A stretch of DNA of 63,840 nucleotides from Lachnospiraceae bacterium (lineage in GTDB: Bacteria > Bacillota > Clostridia > Lachnospirales > Lachnospiraceae), in assembly GCA_017437965.1 (NCBI GenBank), contig JAFRWN010000158.1:1-63840 (forward strand). The letters run 5' to 3'. Positions 54,074 to 63,449 of the stretch are shown here, one piece after another. The notes below the pieces were generated by a model. It was not told the origin of the DNA. It did no database searches and saw nothing but the letters and a program-made list of their open reading frames with translations. The translations under genes and the position numbers were made by a program. The first letter of the stretch is position 1; every line of letters starts with the position of its first letter.

Positions 54074-54118
54074 TGATACCACAAAAGCGTGTGCAATACA
54101 AGAACAGAGTTAAAAAAT
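54074..54118. repeat. 45-nt repeat, copy 2
   Basis: Identical to 7097-7141 (contains CAAAAGCGTGTGCAATACAA). It starts immediately at the IS end remnant and runs into the last codons of the ABC permease gene. Confidence 0.75.
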
Positions 54119-54970
54119 TAAAAGCATGGCAGACAGAAGCAAAAACAAACATATAATTCTGTTTTTAATAATTAGACTCAGACAATATGCCGTCAAAGAC
54201 CAGAACCACATTACTATAAGCTTTGTCGCAAAAACAATTCTGAAAAAGCCTATTATTGACAATTTTGTATTTGTTTTAGAATAAGCCAACAAAGAATATA
54301 ATTTTATATTTAATATATCATTTCCACAAATATATTTAACGGAAAACATTTCTCCCAACCACAAAAACATCCATGAAAAGAACACAAAAGCAGCCATTAC
54401 CAGAATTCTTTTAACATGAAGCTTTCTTCCCGCTTGACTGCTTGATTGCACAAATTCATCCATTCTGTTTTCTTTATCCAAAAAAGAAAAATTCGAAGCA
54501 ATCACAATCAAAACTGCCACTATATAATATTCTTTTTTTAACAATGCCTTTCTAACTGCTTCTTCCTCTTTGTCATAGAAAAACTCCGGTTTTTTCCCTT
54601 TAGTCCTCATTTCATCATAAGCCCTGCTTTTTTCCAATAGTTCATATAAAACGGCCAGGCTTTTTCTTGCTTTTTCTTCCTTTTTGTTATAATCATGATA
54701 CTCATCAAAGCTTATGCTTCCATACGAATAGCTCTCATCCATTTCGCTTCTTTTACTTATCAAGGTTTCGCTTTCAGCTATCAGCTCTTCTAAACATGAT
54801 GTCTGTTTTTCAACCTCTGTTTCATTAATCAACGTAATATATTCCCTATATATTTTCTCTTCACTATCTTTAATAATCGATTCACGAAACATAAAAAAGA
54901 CCCTTATACCTATACAAAAAAGTACAAGCGCATAAAACCATGGTCGGATTTTTTTCAACTCAAGTATCAT
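54110..54970 (-). CDS. ABC transporter permease-like protein
   Basis: 286 residues. A first helix (about 8-27), a long cytosolic or external coiled region (30-150, with EKARKSLAVLYELLEKSRAYDE), then four helices (about 148-166, 190-212, 240-262, 266-286). The helix-loop-helix plan matches permeases of two-component bacteriocin/lantibiotic-type ABC exporters. Its ATG directly follows the stop of the ATPase (TAAATG). The stop lies in the 45-nt repeat. Substrate unknown. Confidence 0.7.
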   Translation of the reverse strand: MILELKKIRPWFYALVLFCIGIRVFFMFRESIIKDSEEKIYREYITLINETEVEKQTSCLEELIAESETLISKRSEMDESYSYGSISFDEYHDYNKKEEKARKSLAVLYELLEKSRAYDEMRTKGKKPEFFYDKEEEAVRKALLKKEYYIVAVLIVIASNFSFLDKENRMDEFVQSSSQAGRKLHVKRILVMAAFVFFSWMFLWLGEMFSVKYICGNDILNIKLYSLLAYSKTNTKLSIIGFFRIVFATKLIVMWFWSLTAYCLSLIIKNRIICLFLLLSAMLLIF

Positions 54971-55675
54971 TTATTTGCCATTTACCATTTTAATATATTC
55001 CTGCTCAAGATCAATTTCAAAATCATTGTTTTCCCCTCTGCTAACTATTCGTATAAGCTTTCCCCTATTAAGAAAACAAATATTGTCACACATTTCAGTA
55101 AGTTCCGACACTATATGCGTCGAAACAATTATTATTCTGTTATGCTTCATCTCATTTATTGTTTTTTTGAAAACGAATCTTTCTTTCGGGTCCAGACCTG
55201 CCGTCGGCTCATCAAGAATCAATAGTTTAGCATCATTAAGATAAGCCACTGCTATTCCCAGCCTTCTTACCATACCGCCCGAAAACGTTTTCACCTTTCT
55301 TTCTTTCACATCCGATAGATTAACCAGCTCCAGAAGATTATCAATTTGTTTTTCATCTTTTTTCACGCCTTTCAACAGTGAAAAATATTCCAGTATTTCC
55401 TTTGCAGTAAAAAAAGGGTAAAACCCAAAATTCTGTGGCATATATGAAATATTCTTAAGGTATCCGTTCTTCTCATTAATATCAGTTCCGTTTAATACTA
55501 CTTTACCATTATTAGCAGAAATAACCTTAGACAAAATCCTCATTAAAGTAGATTTACCTGCGCCGTTAGGACCAAGCAACCCCCAGCATCCATCTGTAAA
55601 AATCTGGCTAAAATCATCAATTGCGGTTACATTTTTATAATGTTTAGTTAATTTTTCAATTTCAAGTTTGTTCAT
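54971..55675 (-). CDS. ABC transporter ATP-binding protein (bacteriocin/lantibiotic export type)
   Basis: 234 residues. Walker A LLGPNGAGKST (about 33-43), Q-loop MPQNFGFYP, signature TFSGGMVRRLG, Walker B LLILDEPTAGLD, switch STHIVSEL. The GFYPFF and MVRR features resemble ATPases of peptide-antibiotic transporters. It serves the permeases on both sides (54110 and 55683). Confidence 0.94.
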   Translation of the reverse strand: MNKLEIEKLTKHYKNVTAIDDFSQIFTDGCWGLLGPNGAGKSTLMRILSKVISANNGKVVLNGTDINEKNGYLKNISYMPQNFGFYPFFTAKEILEYFSLLKGVKKDEKQIDNLLELVNLSDVKERKVKTFSGGMVRRLGIAVAYLNDAKLLILDEPTAGLDPKERFVFKKTINEMKHNRIIIVSTHIVSELTEMCDNICFLNRGKLIRIVSRGENNDFEIDLEQEYIKMVNGK

Positions 55676-55682
55676 TAAATAT

Positions 55683-56843
55683 TTACTCCAGATATTTCTT
55701 GTCGTTTAGGCCAATTATGAAGCCCATAATAATAATAATCAATCCGCTGATGATAGCTGTGGTAAATCTAAAAACAGGAATACCCAAAACCACAACTGAA
55801 TCAAACCCTTCAAAATAATACTCAGGCATAAACAGGCAAAACGGACAAATCGAACGTAATCTGTCAATTTGTTTTACCATTTCATATCCTTTGTTATCAT
55901 GATTCAAGTATGGAGATGAGAGTACAAAGCAAAAAGCAGAAATAAGAAATCCTGCACTTAGGCATCTAATAATTCCCCTGCTGCCCTTATCAACTATGAG
56001 CAGCAATCCAATAAAAGTTATAATAACAAAAAAACGCAATAGACCGGTAATTATCAGATACTGCCATATATTTACAGAAAACGGACAATATTTAAAATAT
56101 GATATGGATTGTATAGGTGCACTCCATTTATATATGCCTCTGTAAACTCCTCCTGCAAATTCAATCATGACAACACCTGCATTAAGCATAAACATAACAA
56201 TAAATACAGCAGAAAATTTTACACAAAAAGAAGTTTGCCTTCCTTTACAGGAGCTTAAACTTATTTCCCTCATCCCACGAATATCCTCTTCATGAAAGAC
56301 AAAAGCAAACAAAACAGCGCCTGAAATCATCATCACCACACTAAAATAAATATTATAATCATACATGGTGTATAATTTCAAATAATTATAGAAATCGTTA
56401 TCATTTACTGTTTCAACATTTCTTTTTACATTATAATAATCTATCATTTTATCCAACTGCGAAGTTTCTTTACCCTCCTTTTTATTCTCCGCACGTTGTA
56501 CTACAAGTGATTTGATATATTTTTTCATATCATCCTGATAAGTACTGACATATGATCTGCTCTTTATCACCTCGGAATATGCCAGATATTTTGTTCTATA
56601 ATATGAGCCATTCGAATCATCTGAAGAGAATGCTTTTTCCGCGATAAGATTAATCTCATCGTTTAATACAGTATTATTCAATCGATCTGCTTTTTTGAAA
56701 TTTTTCATCGACTTTGCGGCAGAAGAATCCGGTATCCCTTTATACAGAATCAATACCCTGCCCGCGAAAAGAATCAAAAGACTTACACAAAGAACAAAAA
56801 GAATCCGACTTTTAATCATTTTTTTTAATTCGAGTCCGAGCAT
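55683..56843 (-). CDS. ABC transporter permease
   Basis: 386 residues. One helix near residue 10-31, an external domain of about 130 residues (NLIAEKAFSSDDSNGSYYRT region), then six helices from about 165. It contains SYFKYCPFSVNIWQYLIITG between helices. This is the common topology of ABC-2 permeases whose partner is the 54110-54970 protein. 7 nt before the ATPase gene; begins directly after the lipoprotein stop. Confidence 0.8.
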   Translation of the reverse strand: MLGLELKKMIKSRILFVLCVSLLILFAGRVLILYKGIPDSSAAKSMKNFKKADRLNNTVLNDEINLIAEKAFSSDDSNGSYYRTKYLAYSEVIKSRSYVSTYQDDMKKYIKSLVVQRAENKKEGKETSQLDKMIDYYNVKRNVETVNDNDFYNYLKLYTMYDYNIYFSVVMMISGAVLFAFVFHEEDIRGMREISLSSCKGRQTSFCVKFSAVFIVMFMLNAGVVMIEFAGGVYRGIYKWSAPIQSISYFKYCPFSVNIWQYLIITGLLRFFVIITFIGLLLIVDKGSRGIIRCLSAGFLISAFCFVLSSPYLNHDNKGYEMVKQIDRLRSICPFCLFMPEYYFEGFDSVVVLGIPVFRFTTAIISGLIIIIMGFIIGLNDKKYLE

Positions 56844-58019
56844 TTATAATTCTCCATTGACAGCTTTAATATTTAAAAACGATACATCGGAAACATTCCC
56901 ATACTTGCATATATATTTGAAGTCTCTGGTTATTACTATAAAACCATTCTCTCTATCAAGATCACTCGCGCCATTTTTATCCGTTTCAACATAAAGATAT
57001 AATTCATCAAAAAAAGAATAATCATAAATACCCCGAAGTTTATACTCTTTCTTATCGGAATCTTCACCAAAATCCAGTTTTTCAACAATCTCTCCGTCGT
57101 TGTTCATTAGAAATAATACACCATCATTACCAATATAAGTAAATATTATACTGTCATCGGGAAGGACATAGTAATAATAACCCACATCCTCAAGAATAAA
57201 GGTTTTTTCCATATTCTGGGGATTCAGTTTATAAAGCCTTCTTTCCCCTTGAACATACTCCACCATATAAACATATGAATCAAACACCCTGGATCTTACA
57301 ACATGGTCACCCAGTTTTTTCACATTTGTCGTTCTGACATCCACAAAAAACAACTCATTATCGGAATTTGACAAAATAACCGAATCCTCATTCAACTTCG
57401 AAATACTGTAAAAAGCATTCGCCTCCCCAATCGCTATAAGATTTCCTTGGATTTTCTTCTCAAGATCAAAGGTAAAGCCAAAATTCCTGCCTGTAACAAA
57501 AAGTGTCTTTTCATTTAAAAAAATATATTGTGAGATATAATTCGGATCAGTTTCTTTATATTCTTCTGCTGCCTCGCTATGCTTTTTGTTTTCTAAAAGT
57601 ATGCTTTCATTACCTTCTGCAATAAACAAAAGTTTATTCCCGCGTACTGCAAGAAAACCGCCATTATAACAGGTTACACAAAAACAATTATCAAAAAGCC
57701 TGATAAAACATCTTTCATCCTCATGAGTGCAACCTACCCTATCGCAGTTTATCTTCTTTTTATTTGTTTTAATATCTAAGTGATAGTCTTCCGAAGCGAA
57801 ATAAAAGTTCTCCCCATCTGAAGTAATATGTTCCCTTAATTCATATTGGTTAAAACAATCATTTTGCTTAACGACTTGTTTTAAATCTTGTTCAATATTC
57901 ACAGCATTTTCAATTTCAAATATTTCTTCTTCAGGCAATATTTTTTCTTTTTCAGAACAGGCAGTCAAAAGAAATAACACTAAGAGCAAAGATAATACTA
58001 TATGTTTAATCCTACACAT
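56844..58019 (-). CDS. Lipoprotein with beta-propeller-like repeats
   Basis: 391 residues. The signal sequence ends LLTAC with Cys21 for lipidation. The mature part has repeated short strands, e.g. YFASEDYHLDI, NKLLFIAEGN, ESILLENKKH, RRLYKLNPQN, YYYYVLPDDS, resembling a propeller. It has a Cys-rich middle, CDRVGCTHEDERC and CFCVTC. It directly precedes the ABC genes and could be an extracellular sensor or a substrate-binding part. No close family recalled. Confidence 0.7.
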   Translation of the reverse strand: MCRIKHIVLSLLLVLFLLTACSEKEKILPEEEIFEIENAVNIEQDLKQVVKQNDCFNQYELREHITSDGENFYFASEDYHLDIKTNKKKINCDRVGCTHEDERCFIRLFDNCFCVTCYNGGFLAVRGNKLLFIAEGNESILLENKKHSEAAEEYKETDPNYISQYIFLNEKTLFVTGRNFGFTFDLEKKIQGNLIAIGEANAFYSISKLNEDSVILSNSDNELFFVDVRTTNVKKLGDHVVRSRVFDSYVYMVEYVQGERRLYKLNPQNMEKTFILEDVGYYYYVLPDDSIIFTYIGNDGVLFLMNNDGEIVEKLDFGEDSDKKEYKLRGIYDYSFFDELYLYVETDKNGASDLDRENGFIVITRDFKYICKYGNVSDVSFLNIKAVNGEL

Positions 58020-58022
58020 AAG

Positions 58023-59075
58023 CTAATCCACCACGTTTATATATCTTTTATTATTATAAAACACCTGTCCTCTTACGCCTGTTCCTATCTCACATGGTAC
58101 AGGAATCACTATCCCTTGAACAGCATGTTCTCCGAGAGAAGGGAAGCCCTGCCTAGTGATCTTATAATTTAGCACTCTACTCCCTTTTTCATTGTCAAAA
58201 AATAAAACCTTCGCCCCATCAAAAGCAGGAAGTACCTCCCCATCACAAAAGACAAAGAAATAACAGTCCATATCAATATCATTATCCAAATATGCTTTTG
58301 CATACATTTCCTCATTTTTTTTGCTTAAGCACATCTTTTTACCTGTTTGAAAATCAGGATCCCATATTGTCACACTTTCATCCTCGCCGCTCTCTTTACA
58401 CGCCGCTCCGACATCCACCAAAAATTCGCCTTTTCCATCCAAATAATCTGAATCCAAAGCAATCATCTGTATTTTTGATGCTTTCTTATATTTCTGCGCG
58501 TCAACATAAAACGAGAATGCCAGAATATTGGGCACTTCATACATATAACCTTTATCAGTAAAGAATTCAGGATCAATATTAGCCAGTACAAATACTTCGC
58601 TCAAATCCCTTACAAAAGCATCGTCTTTTCCCTTCAGTGAAAGACGCACCCTATGTTCTGTTTTATTTTCCAGATATACTCTTCCAAAACTATCATAATT
58701 GTAATTATCAAGTGAAAAATCGAGAAATCTTCCATCACAAAACAAATATAAATCAACCGGGACGGAATTTTCAACATTATAGGCATCAAAGCTTAAATAA
58801 ACTACAATATCAAGATTATCCTCATTATCAAACTCCAATACTTGATCGGCAACAGGGATGAAAATCTCACTGTTTTTTTCAGTCATAATATTAATCATCC
58901 CCGAAAAGCCGCCAAAATCATCATCAACAATTGATTCTTCATTATATGATTCTTTATATGATTCTTCCATGCTACTCTGTGTTTTTGATAATGTTTTTTC
59001 ATTATCTTTATTGCAGGAAACAGAAAATGACAATAATAGCACAATAAAAAGCACACAGTGCGCCCTTTTTCTCAT
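58023..59075 (-). CDS. Lipoprotein of unknown function
   Basis: 350 residues from the ATG at 59075, chosen because GGGGAAA lies nine nt upstream. The signal sequence ends SFSVSC (Cys21; the -3 residue is unusual). The mature protein begins with an acidic, Ser-rich linker (ESYKESYNEESIVDDDFGG) and continues as two beta-rich halves that look alike: VPVDLYLFCDGRFLDF and DMDCYFFVFCDGEVLPAF. It is probably a tandem duplication of one fold. 3 nt before the next lipoprotein gene. Confidence 0.7.
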   Translation of the reverse strand: MRKRAHCVLFIVLLLSFSVSCNKDNEKTLSKTQSSMEESYKESYNEESIVDDDFGGFSGMINIMTEKNSEIFIPVADQVLEFDNEDNLDIVVYLSFDAYNVENSVPVDLYLFCDGRFLDFSLDNYNYDSFGRVYLENKTEHRVRLSLKGKDDAFVRDLSEVFVLANIDPEFFTDKGYMYEVPNILAFSFYVDAQKYKKASKIQMIALDSDYLDGKGEFLVDVGAACKESGEDESVTIWDPDFQTGKKMCLSKKNEEMYAKAYLDNDIDMDCYFFVFCDGEVLPAFDGAKVLFFDNEKGSRVLNYKITRQGFPSLGEHAVQGIVIPVPCEIGTGVRGQVFYNNKRYINVVD

Positions 59076-59096
59076 AATAACTTTCCCCATTAATCA

Positions 59097-59522
59097 TTAA
59101 AAAGAACCATTCTTATAGTATATTGAAGACCCGAATGCTGAATCATTTGAATTCAGGTGTAAAGAATACGTTACGTAACTATCCTGTCCGGTTAATCCTT
59201 TATACCTACGATGACAGTTAACAGTATTAGTCAGAGTATTTAAATAATCATGTGAATTGGTTTTATAAAGATATCCATAGCTTGTCCAAGTTGTGGTCAA
59301 TGTATTGCCATTATCTATGTATCCCTCTACGCCATAATAATTCACAGAATACCCGGAATAAGATACTGACTCCCTGTAAACATGTCTTACAACATATACA
59401 CTTCCGTTCGTACCACCACTGGTGTCATTTGCTTCTTCGTTATAGTACTGCCATGAGGCATTACAAACTGTAGTCGAAAGCATTAAACATACACATGTAA
59501 AAATGATTTTTATTTTTTTCAT
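59097..59522 (-). CDS. Secreted small protein, first gene of lipoprotein-ABC operon
   Basis: 141 residues from the ATG at 59522 (GGAGGACGTT upstream). A signal peptide (1 to about 22, with possible cleavage after VCNA) precedes a mature part starting SWQYYNEEAND. It is rich in Tyr, Ser, Thr, Asn, Gly: SGGTNGSVYVVRHVYRES, YSVNYYGVEGYIDNG, NTLTTTWTSYGYLYKTNSHD. The size, secretion signal and operon with lipoproteins and an ABC exporter recall bacteriocin-type systems such as lactococcin 972, but the sequence is not clearly in that family. Function is inference. Confidence 0.65.
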   Translation of the reverse strand: MKKIKIIFTCVCLMLSTTVCNASWQYYNEEANDTSGGTNGSVYVVRHVYRESVSYSGYSVNYYGVEGYIDNGNTLTTTWTSYGYLYKTNSHDYLNTLTNTVNCHRRYKGLTGQDSYVTYSLHLNSNDSAFGSSIYYKNGSF

Positions 59523-59551
59523 AACGTCCTCCATTTAATTTAAACAGTCTT

Positions 59552-59569
59552 GGGCATGATGCCATGCCC
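59552..59569 (-). promoter_or_regulatory. 5'-leader hairpin of secreted-protein operon
   Basis: A 7-bp stem GGGCATG/CATGCCC with 4-nt loop, between the promoter and the first gene. Confidence 0.45.
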
Positions 59570-59630
59570 TTTTATCATTATTCCAAAATGGCATGCGTAA
59601 AACCTTTTAAAACTTACAAGCCATGAATTT

Positions 59631-59659
59631 ATTATAACATATTGTGGGTATTATTACAA
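59631..59659 (-). promoter_or_regulatory. Promoter of secreted protein-lipoprotein-ABC operon
   Basis: Minus-strand TTGTAA (59659-59654) and perfect TATAAT (59636-59631), spacer 17. Confidence 0.75.
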
Positions 59660-59833
59660 CATTTTTTTACCTTCCCATGCCATTTCAGGTACATCATAAG
59701 CCCGAGTTTGCCACTTAGTCTGAGCTAAAACAAAAAAATTCCTTATTTTGCAAGGTTTTCCTTGCTTTTTGTTGTTTTATGGCACAATCTCTATGTAGGT
59801 ACGACGGTATCGTCTTTTATACAGGAGGTTATT

Positions 59834-61656
59834 ATGATCATCGAAGTTGTTCAGAATAATGGCAATAAATATCTTCGCCTTGTGCAGTCCATCCGTGTAG
59901 TCAACAAGGATGGTTATAAAGTTTCGCAGAAAAAAGTCATTTCCAACATCGGCCCCCTTTCACGTTTTGACGACGGGCAGCCTGATTATGTCGAACGCTT
60001 AAAAAAATCCTTTAAAGCAGGCAATCCTTTGATTTCTGCCCTTCTTCCTTACTGTTCGGAGGAAAGACCTGTTCAGTCATATAAGTTTGCCATCAATGAA
60101 GGCAGTCCTGATTGTTTCGGACATCCCAGACTTTTCAGCAGCATTCTTCTTGAAAGGATCATTGAGGAACTCGGACTTAGGAACCTTTTCTCTTCCTACA
60201 AAGGTTTTACAAAGATAAACTTTGATGTTTACAGATTTGCAAAGCTTCTTATCTTCGGCAGGCTCCTTAATCCTGCATCCAAGGCTGCTACTGTTAAGCA
60301 GAATGATAATTATTATGAGCCTGTCCTTGATGATCATAATCCCGACAATGTTTATGATACCCTGTCTTTTATTGCAGAGAGCAAAGACAGGATCATCAGA
60401 AGAATGAATACAAGCCTTGTTAAAAAGGCAGGACGGTCTCCTGAAATCATTTATTATGATGTAACAAACTTCTATTTCGAGACTGACGATCCGGATCCGG
60501 ATATCCTTGATGATGAGGGAAATGTGATTGAAAAAGGCCAGAGAAAAATGGGTGTTTGCAAAGAGGAACGCAAACTTCCTATAGTACAGATGGGACTTTT
60601 CATGGATGATGACGGCATTCCCATATCCATAGAAACATTCCCCGGAAATACCCTTGACCAGCTCACCCTGCGCCCTGACCTTAAGAAGAACATAGATGAC
60701 CTCGATTTCTCACGGTTCATCATGATTGCTGACAGGGGCATATGCAACTACATGAACATGCTCCATCTTCTCGACGGAGGCAACGGATATATAGTTTCAA
60801 AAAGCCTGTTTAAAAGTCCTAAAGCCGAACAGGAATGGACATATGATGATAATGGGTATACATCAGTAAGTGCCGATTTTAAATATAAGTCAAGGATAAT
60901 GAAACGCCATGTGAATGATAAAAACGGAAACAGCCGCACTCTGGAGGAAAAGGTTATAGTATACTGGAGCCGCAGGTTTGAGCAGCGGAGCATAAAAGAG
61001 AACAAAAAATTCCTTGATTTTCTCGAAAAACTCGAGGAAGCTTCCGCATATTTCCGCATCACTTCTCTTCAGGCTAAATCCTTACGTAAGTTTCTAAAAA
61101 AAGAGTATGTCAATACAAAAATAGGTGAGATGATGGCATCATCGGATATCAGAGCATACATTGATTTTGATAAAGTAAAGGGATACAAAAAAGCCTTGGA
61201 TACTATCAGATCATAACGTCCGAGCTCACTATGGATGACAGGGAAGTAATTGATAAATATCATAGTCTCACCCAGATAGAAGATCAGTTCAGAGTGATGA
61301 AAAGTACGCTAGAAACAAGATCCGTATATGTGAGGGCTCCCGAACATGTGGATGCTCATCTTCTCATCTGCCTCATATCACTGATCATCACGAGAATAAT
61401 CCAGAAAAAGATCAGAGATTATAAAGGCGAAAAAACCGATGCATACTGGAATGTTGGCCTGAGTGCCGAAAGAATCCAAGATGCACTTAACAAATGGAAA
61501 GTGATGCAACTTCCCGAAGATCTGTATATGTTTATGGATATCAATGACCCTGATCTAGCCCTTATCCTTAAGGCATTCAATATCAAAATCCCCGCAAAAC
61601 TCTACCGGAAATCCGAGATGAAATCCATAAAAACCGGAACAAAGATTTTCATGTAG
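59834..61656 (+). pseudogene. IS1634-family transposase, frameshifted
   Basis: ATG at 59834 after AGGAGG. It starts MIIEVVQNNGNKYLRLVQSI. Catalytic residues: first Asp in YYDVTNFYFE, second Asp in MIADRGICN, and Glu in QIEDQFRVMKS. The first frame ends at TAA 61214-61216; the +2 frame continues through ITSELTMDDREVIDKYH to 61656. Both parts match one protein of roughly 600 residues, so a small deletion near 61210 has split it, with the catalytic Glu in the second frame. Unless frameshifting rescues it, the transposase is inactive. Confidence 0.85.
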
Positions 61657-61731
61657 GTCTGTAAATGTAGGTATATATTTTCAAAAAAACCAAAAGCCTT
61701 AATATACACGAGAAAGCCTTATTTCATAAAG

Positions 61732-61760
61732 AAAACGGAGCCGAACGAGGCTCCGTTTTT
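61732..61760. terminator. Bidirectional terminator in IS right end
   Basis: 11-bp stem AAAACGGAGCC/GGCTCCGTTTT, 6-nt loop, followed by T on the plus strand. Confidence 0.8.
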
Positions 61761-61847
61761 ACCTTTCTAAGTGGCAAACTCGGGTTGTACCACACCGGAG
61801 AGCCCTTGTCAATCTCTTGTTATACGTTGTTATATATCAAGTCTAAA

Positions 61848-63236
61848 CTATAGGATATAACCTTTGATTCCATATGGACATGCAGGATCCTTTTCAAAAA
61901 AAGTTCCATACTGGTTATATGTACGAACAAAACACCTCTTGTAAAAACAGTTATGATAAAGCTTGCACTCATAACATTCAGTGCCTTTGAACTTTTCATA
62001 AAAATAGGACGGGTCACCCATATTTTTTGCTTCTTTGGAATTCCAAACTTCCATTATCCCCTTGTTTTTAAGATTTCCGGAAATAAAATCATCGCTATGA
62101 TTAAGAGAATCGCAGAAAAGTACTTCACCATCATACCTGACTGACATCGATGAAGTAAAGCCTCCGCAAAATATTCTTTCATCTTTTTTAGAGGCTTCTT
62201 TGGCTTTTTCGTAATAGAAGTCTGTTTTCAAGCCCAGTGGAATCAGTCTTTCAAGAACAGATTTCATTTTAGTATTTAATTCATTTATCTGCTCATTAGA
62301 TGGGAAAAGAACATCTGAATGCCTGTTGGCCGACCTATAATAGTAACTTGTCCTGATATATCTGATTCCCATATTAAACATTGTTTCAAAATATTCAGGT
62401 ATACCCTCAATATTCAATGAAGTGATTACTGCCTTTACCGTAGGCTCGATTCCTGCATTCATCAGATTTCTGATCGTTTGCATTACATCATCATAAGAGC
62501 CCTTCACACCCATCATTTTATCAGCAATGCTCCTATCAACTGAATCAATGCTTACTTGCATTTCCGCCAATCCGATGTTCTTTAGTTTTTCCGCACGTTC
62601 TTTTGTGATAAGCGTTTTTGTTGAAATACCAATGTCGCCTTTAAAATGTCTTAAGGCTACTTCAATATAATCTTCCGCATTTTCAAGAACAAAGGGATCA
62701 CCCCCTGCAATTTCAATATTTTCTACTCCTATATTCTGTGCTTCTTTGATTATTTCCTCAAACCGTTCTACACTTAAAAAAGTTTCAGAAACTTTCACGT
62801 TTTTTATTACTTTGGCCCCAGCAAAACAGTAAATACAGTTACGAACACAATAATCTGTTAAATAAAATTTGATTTTTCGTGGATAGGGATCCTTTTCAAC
62901 CGGATGAATATGATCATCACTTCTGGAAAGAATTATCCGAAAATCACTATAATCCTTTAATTCAATATGTTCTTTTTCATCTGGAAAAGCATCTAAATAT
63001 CCGTTGATTCTATCAATAAATGCTTTTATTTTGTCTAATGATTCCTTGTTGCTTAGTCCAAATACTTTTGATACTTCCTCTATTGCATCGCTTTCATTTT
63101 TTACTAACAATAATAAATTGAGGAGCACAGCACTTCCTCTATTGAGAAAAACGCACTCCTCATCATGTTTTGACAATATAAAATTACAACCTTGTGACTC
63201 ACCAAATTTGTAAAAGCGTTTTAATCGATAGTACAT
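61848..63236 (-). CDS. Radical SAM/SPASM peptide maturase (Cys-rich peptide maturase type)
   Basis: 462 residues from the ATG at 63236 (GGAGG upstream, 2 nt after the precursor stop). An N-terminal region (about 1-110) resembles a precursor-recognition domain. The [4Fe-4S] motif is CVRNCIYC (Cys130, 134, 137). IEIAGGDPFVL is the SAM-binding GGE-like block, and MQVSIDSVD follows. The C-terminal SPASM-type region has Cys in FCGGF, LFCDSLNH, CYECKLYHNCFYKRC and ACPYG. Such enzymes install thioether or other carbon-sulfur or C-C bonds in RiPP precursors; the partner is the seven-Cys peptide directly upstream. It matches what I recall of CcpM/Clo7bot-type maturases, but exact subfamily is unverified. 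Confidence 0.85.
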   Translation of the reverse strand: MYYRLKRFYKFGESQGCNFILSKHDEECVFLNRGSAVLLNLLLLVKNESDAIEEVSKVFGLSNKESLDKIKAFIDRINGYLDAFPDEKEHIELKDYSDFRIILSRSDDHIHPVEKDPYPRKIKFYLTDYCVRNCIYCFAGAKVIKNVKVSETFLSVERFEEIIKEAQNIGVENIEIAGGDPFVLENAEDYIEVALRHFKGDIGISTKTLITKERAEKLKNIGLAEMQVSIDSVDRSIADKMMGVKGSYDDVMQTIRNLMNAGIEPTVKAVITSLNIEGIPEYFETMFNMGIRYIRTSYYYRSANRHSDVLFPSNEQINELNTKMKSVLERLIPLGLKTDFYYEKAKEASKKDERIFCGGFTSSMSVRYDGEVLFCDSLNHSDDFISGNLKNKGIMEVWNSKEAKNMGDPSYFYEKFKGTECYECKLYHNCFYKRCFVRTYNQYGTFFEKDPACPYGIKGYIL

Positions 63237-63238
63237 TA

Positions 63239-63400
63239 TTATGAACCTCCGCTTTGACACTTGGTACATGTATTTACGCACCACTGGCAAGTTCCATAAC
63301 ACTTATTACAAGTTCCTTCACACGCTCTGACAGGTTCAATATCATCGAAACTGTCAACCCCATTATTATGCAATAGTTCCTTGAATTCATCCAAATCCAT
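63239..63400 (-). CDS. Seven-cysteine RiPP precursor peptide
   Basis: 53 residues from the ATG at 63400 (AGGAGG, nine nt upstream). The leader is acidic, residues 1-26 (MDLDEFKELLHNNGVDSFDD, then IEPVRA). The core carries Cys at 27, 31, 34, 38, 41, 45 and 48, spacing 3-2-3-2-3-2, each C-x3-C turn having a Thr or Gly-Thr before it (GTC, GTC, NTC), and ends QSGGS. There is no hydrophobic signal. The maturase gene begins 2 nt after the stop. The regular Cys ladder beside a radical SAM/SPASM enzyme identifies a RiPP precursor, most like Clo7bot-type peptides. Confidence 0.85.
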   Translation of the reverse strand: MDLDEFKELLHNNGVDSFDDIEPVRACEGTCNKCYGTCQWCVNTCTKCQSGGS

Positions 63401-63449
63401 AATAATATTCCTCCTCATTCATATACTACTATATACTAATAGTGATTTC

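Larger units (their letters stand above)
59701..61784 (+). mobile_element. IS1634-type insertion sequence
   Basis: 2084 bp bounded by perfect 18-bp inverted repeats CCCGAGTTTGCCACTTAG (59701-59718) and CTAAGTGGCAAACTCGGG (61767-61784). It encodes one DDE transposase (frameshifted) and a terminator hairpin at its right end. No target-site duplication can be seen in the flanks, suggesting an old insertion or rearrangement. It separates the secreted-protein/ABC operon from the RiPP pair. A solo right end lies at 54003-54073. Confidence 0.9.

Noticed and set aside
59690..61796. Target-site duplication flanking the IS1634 copy
   Set aside because: The 6-10 nt on either side of the 18-bp ends do not match.
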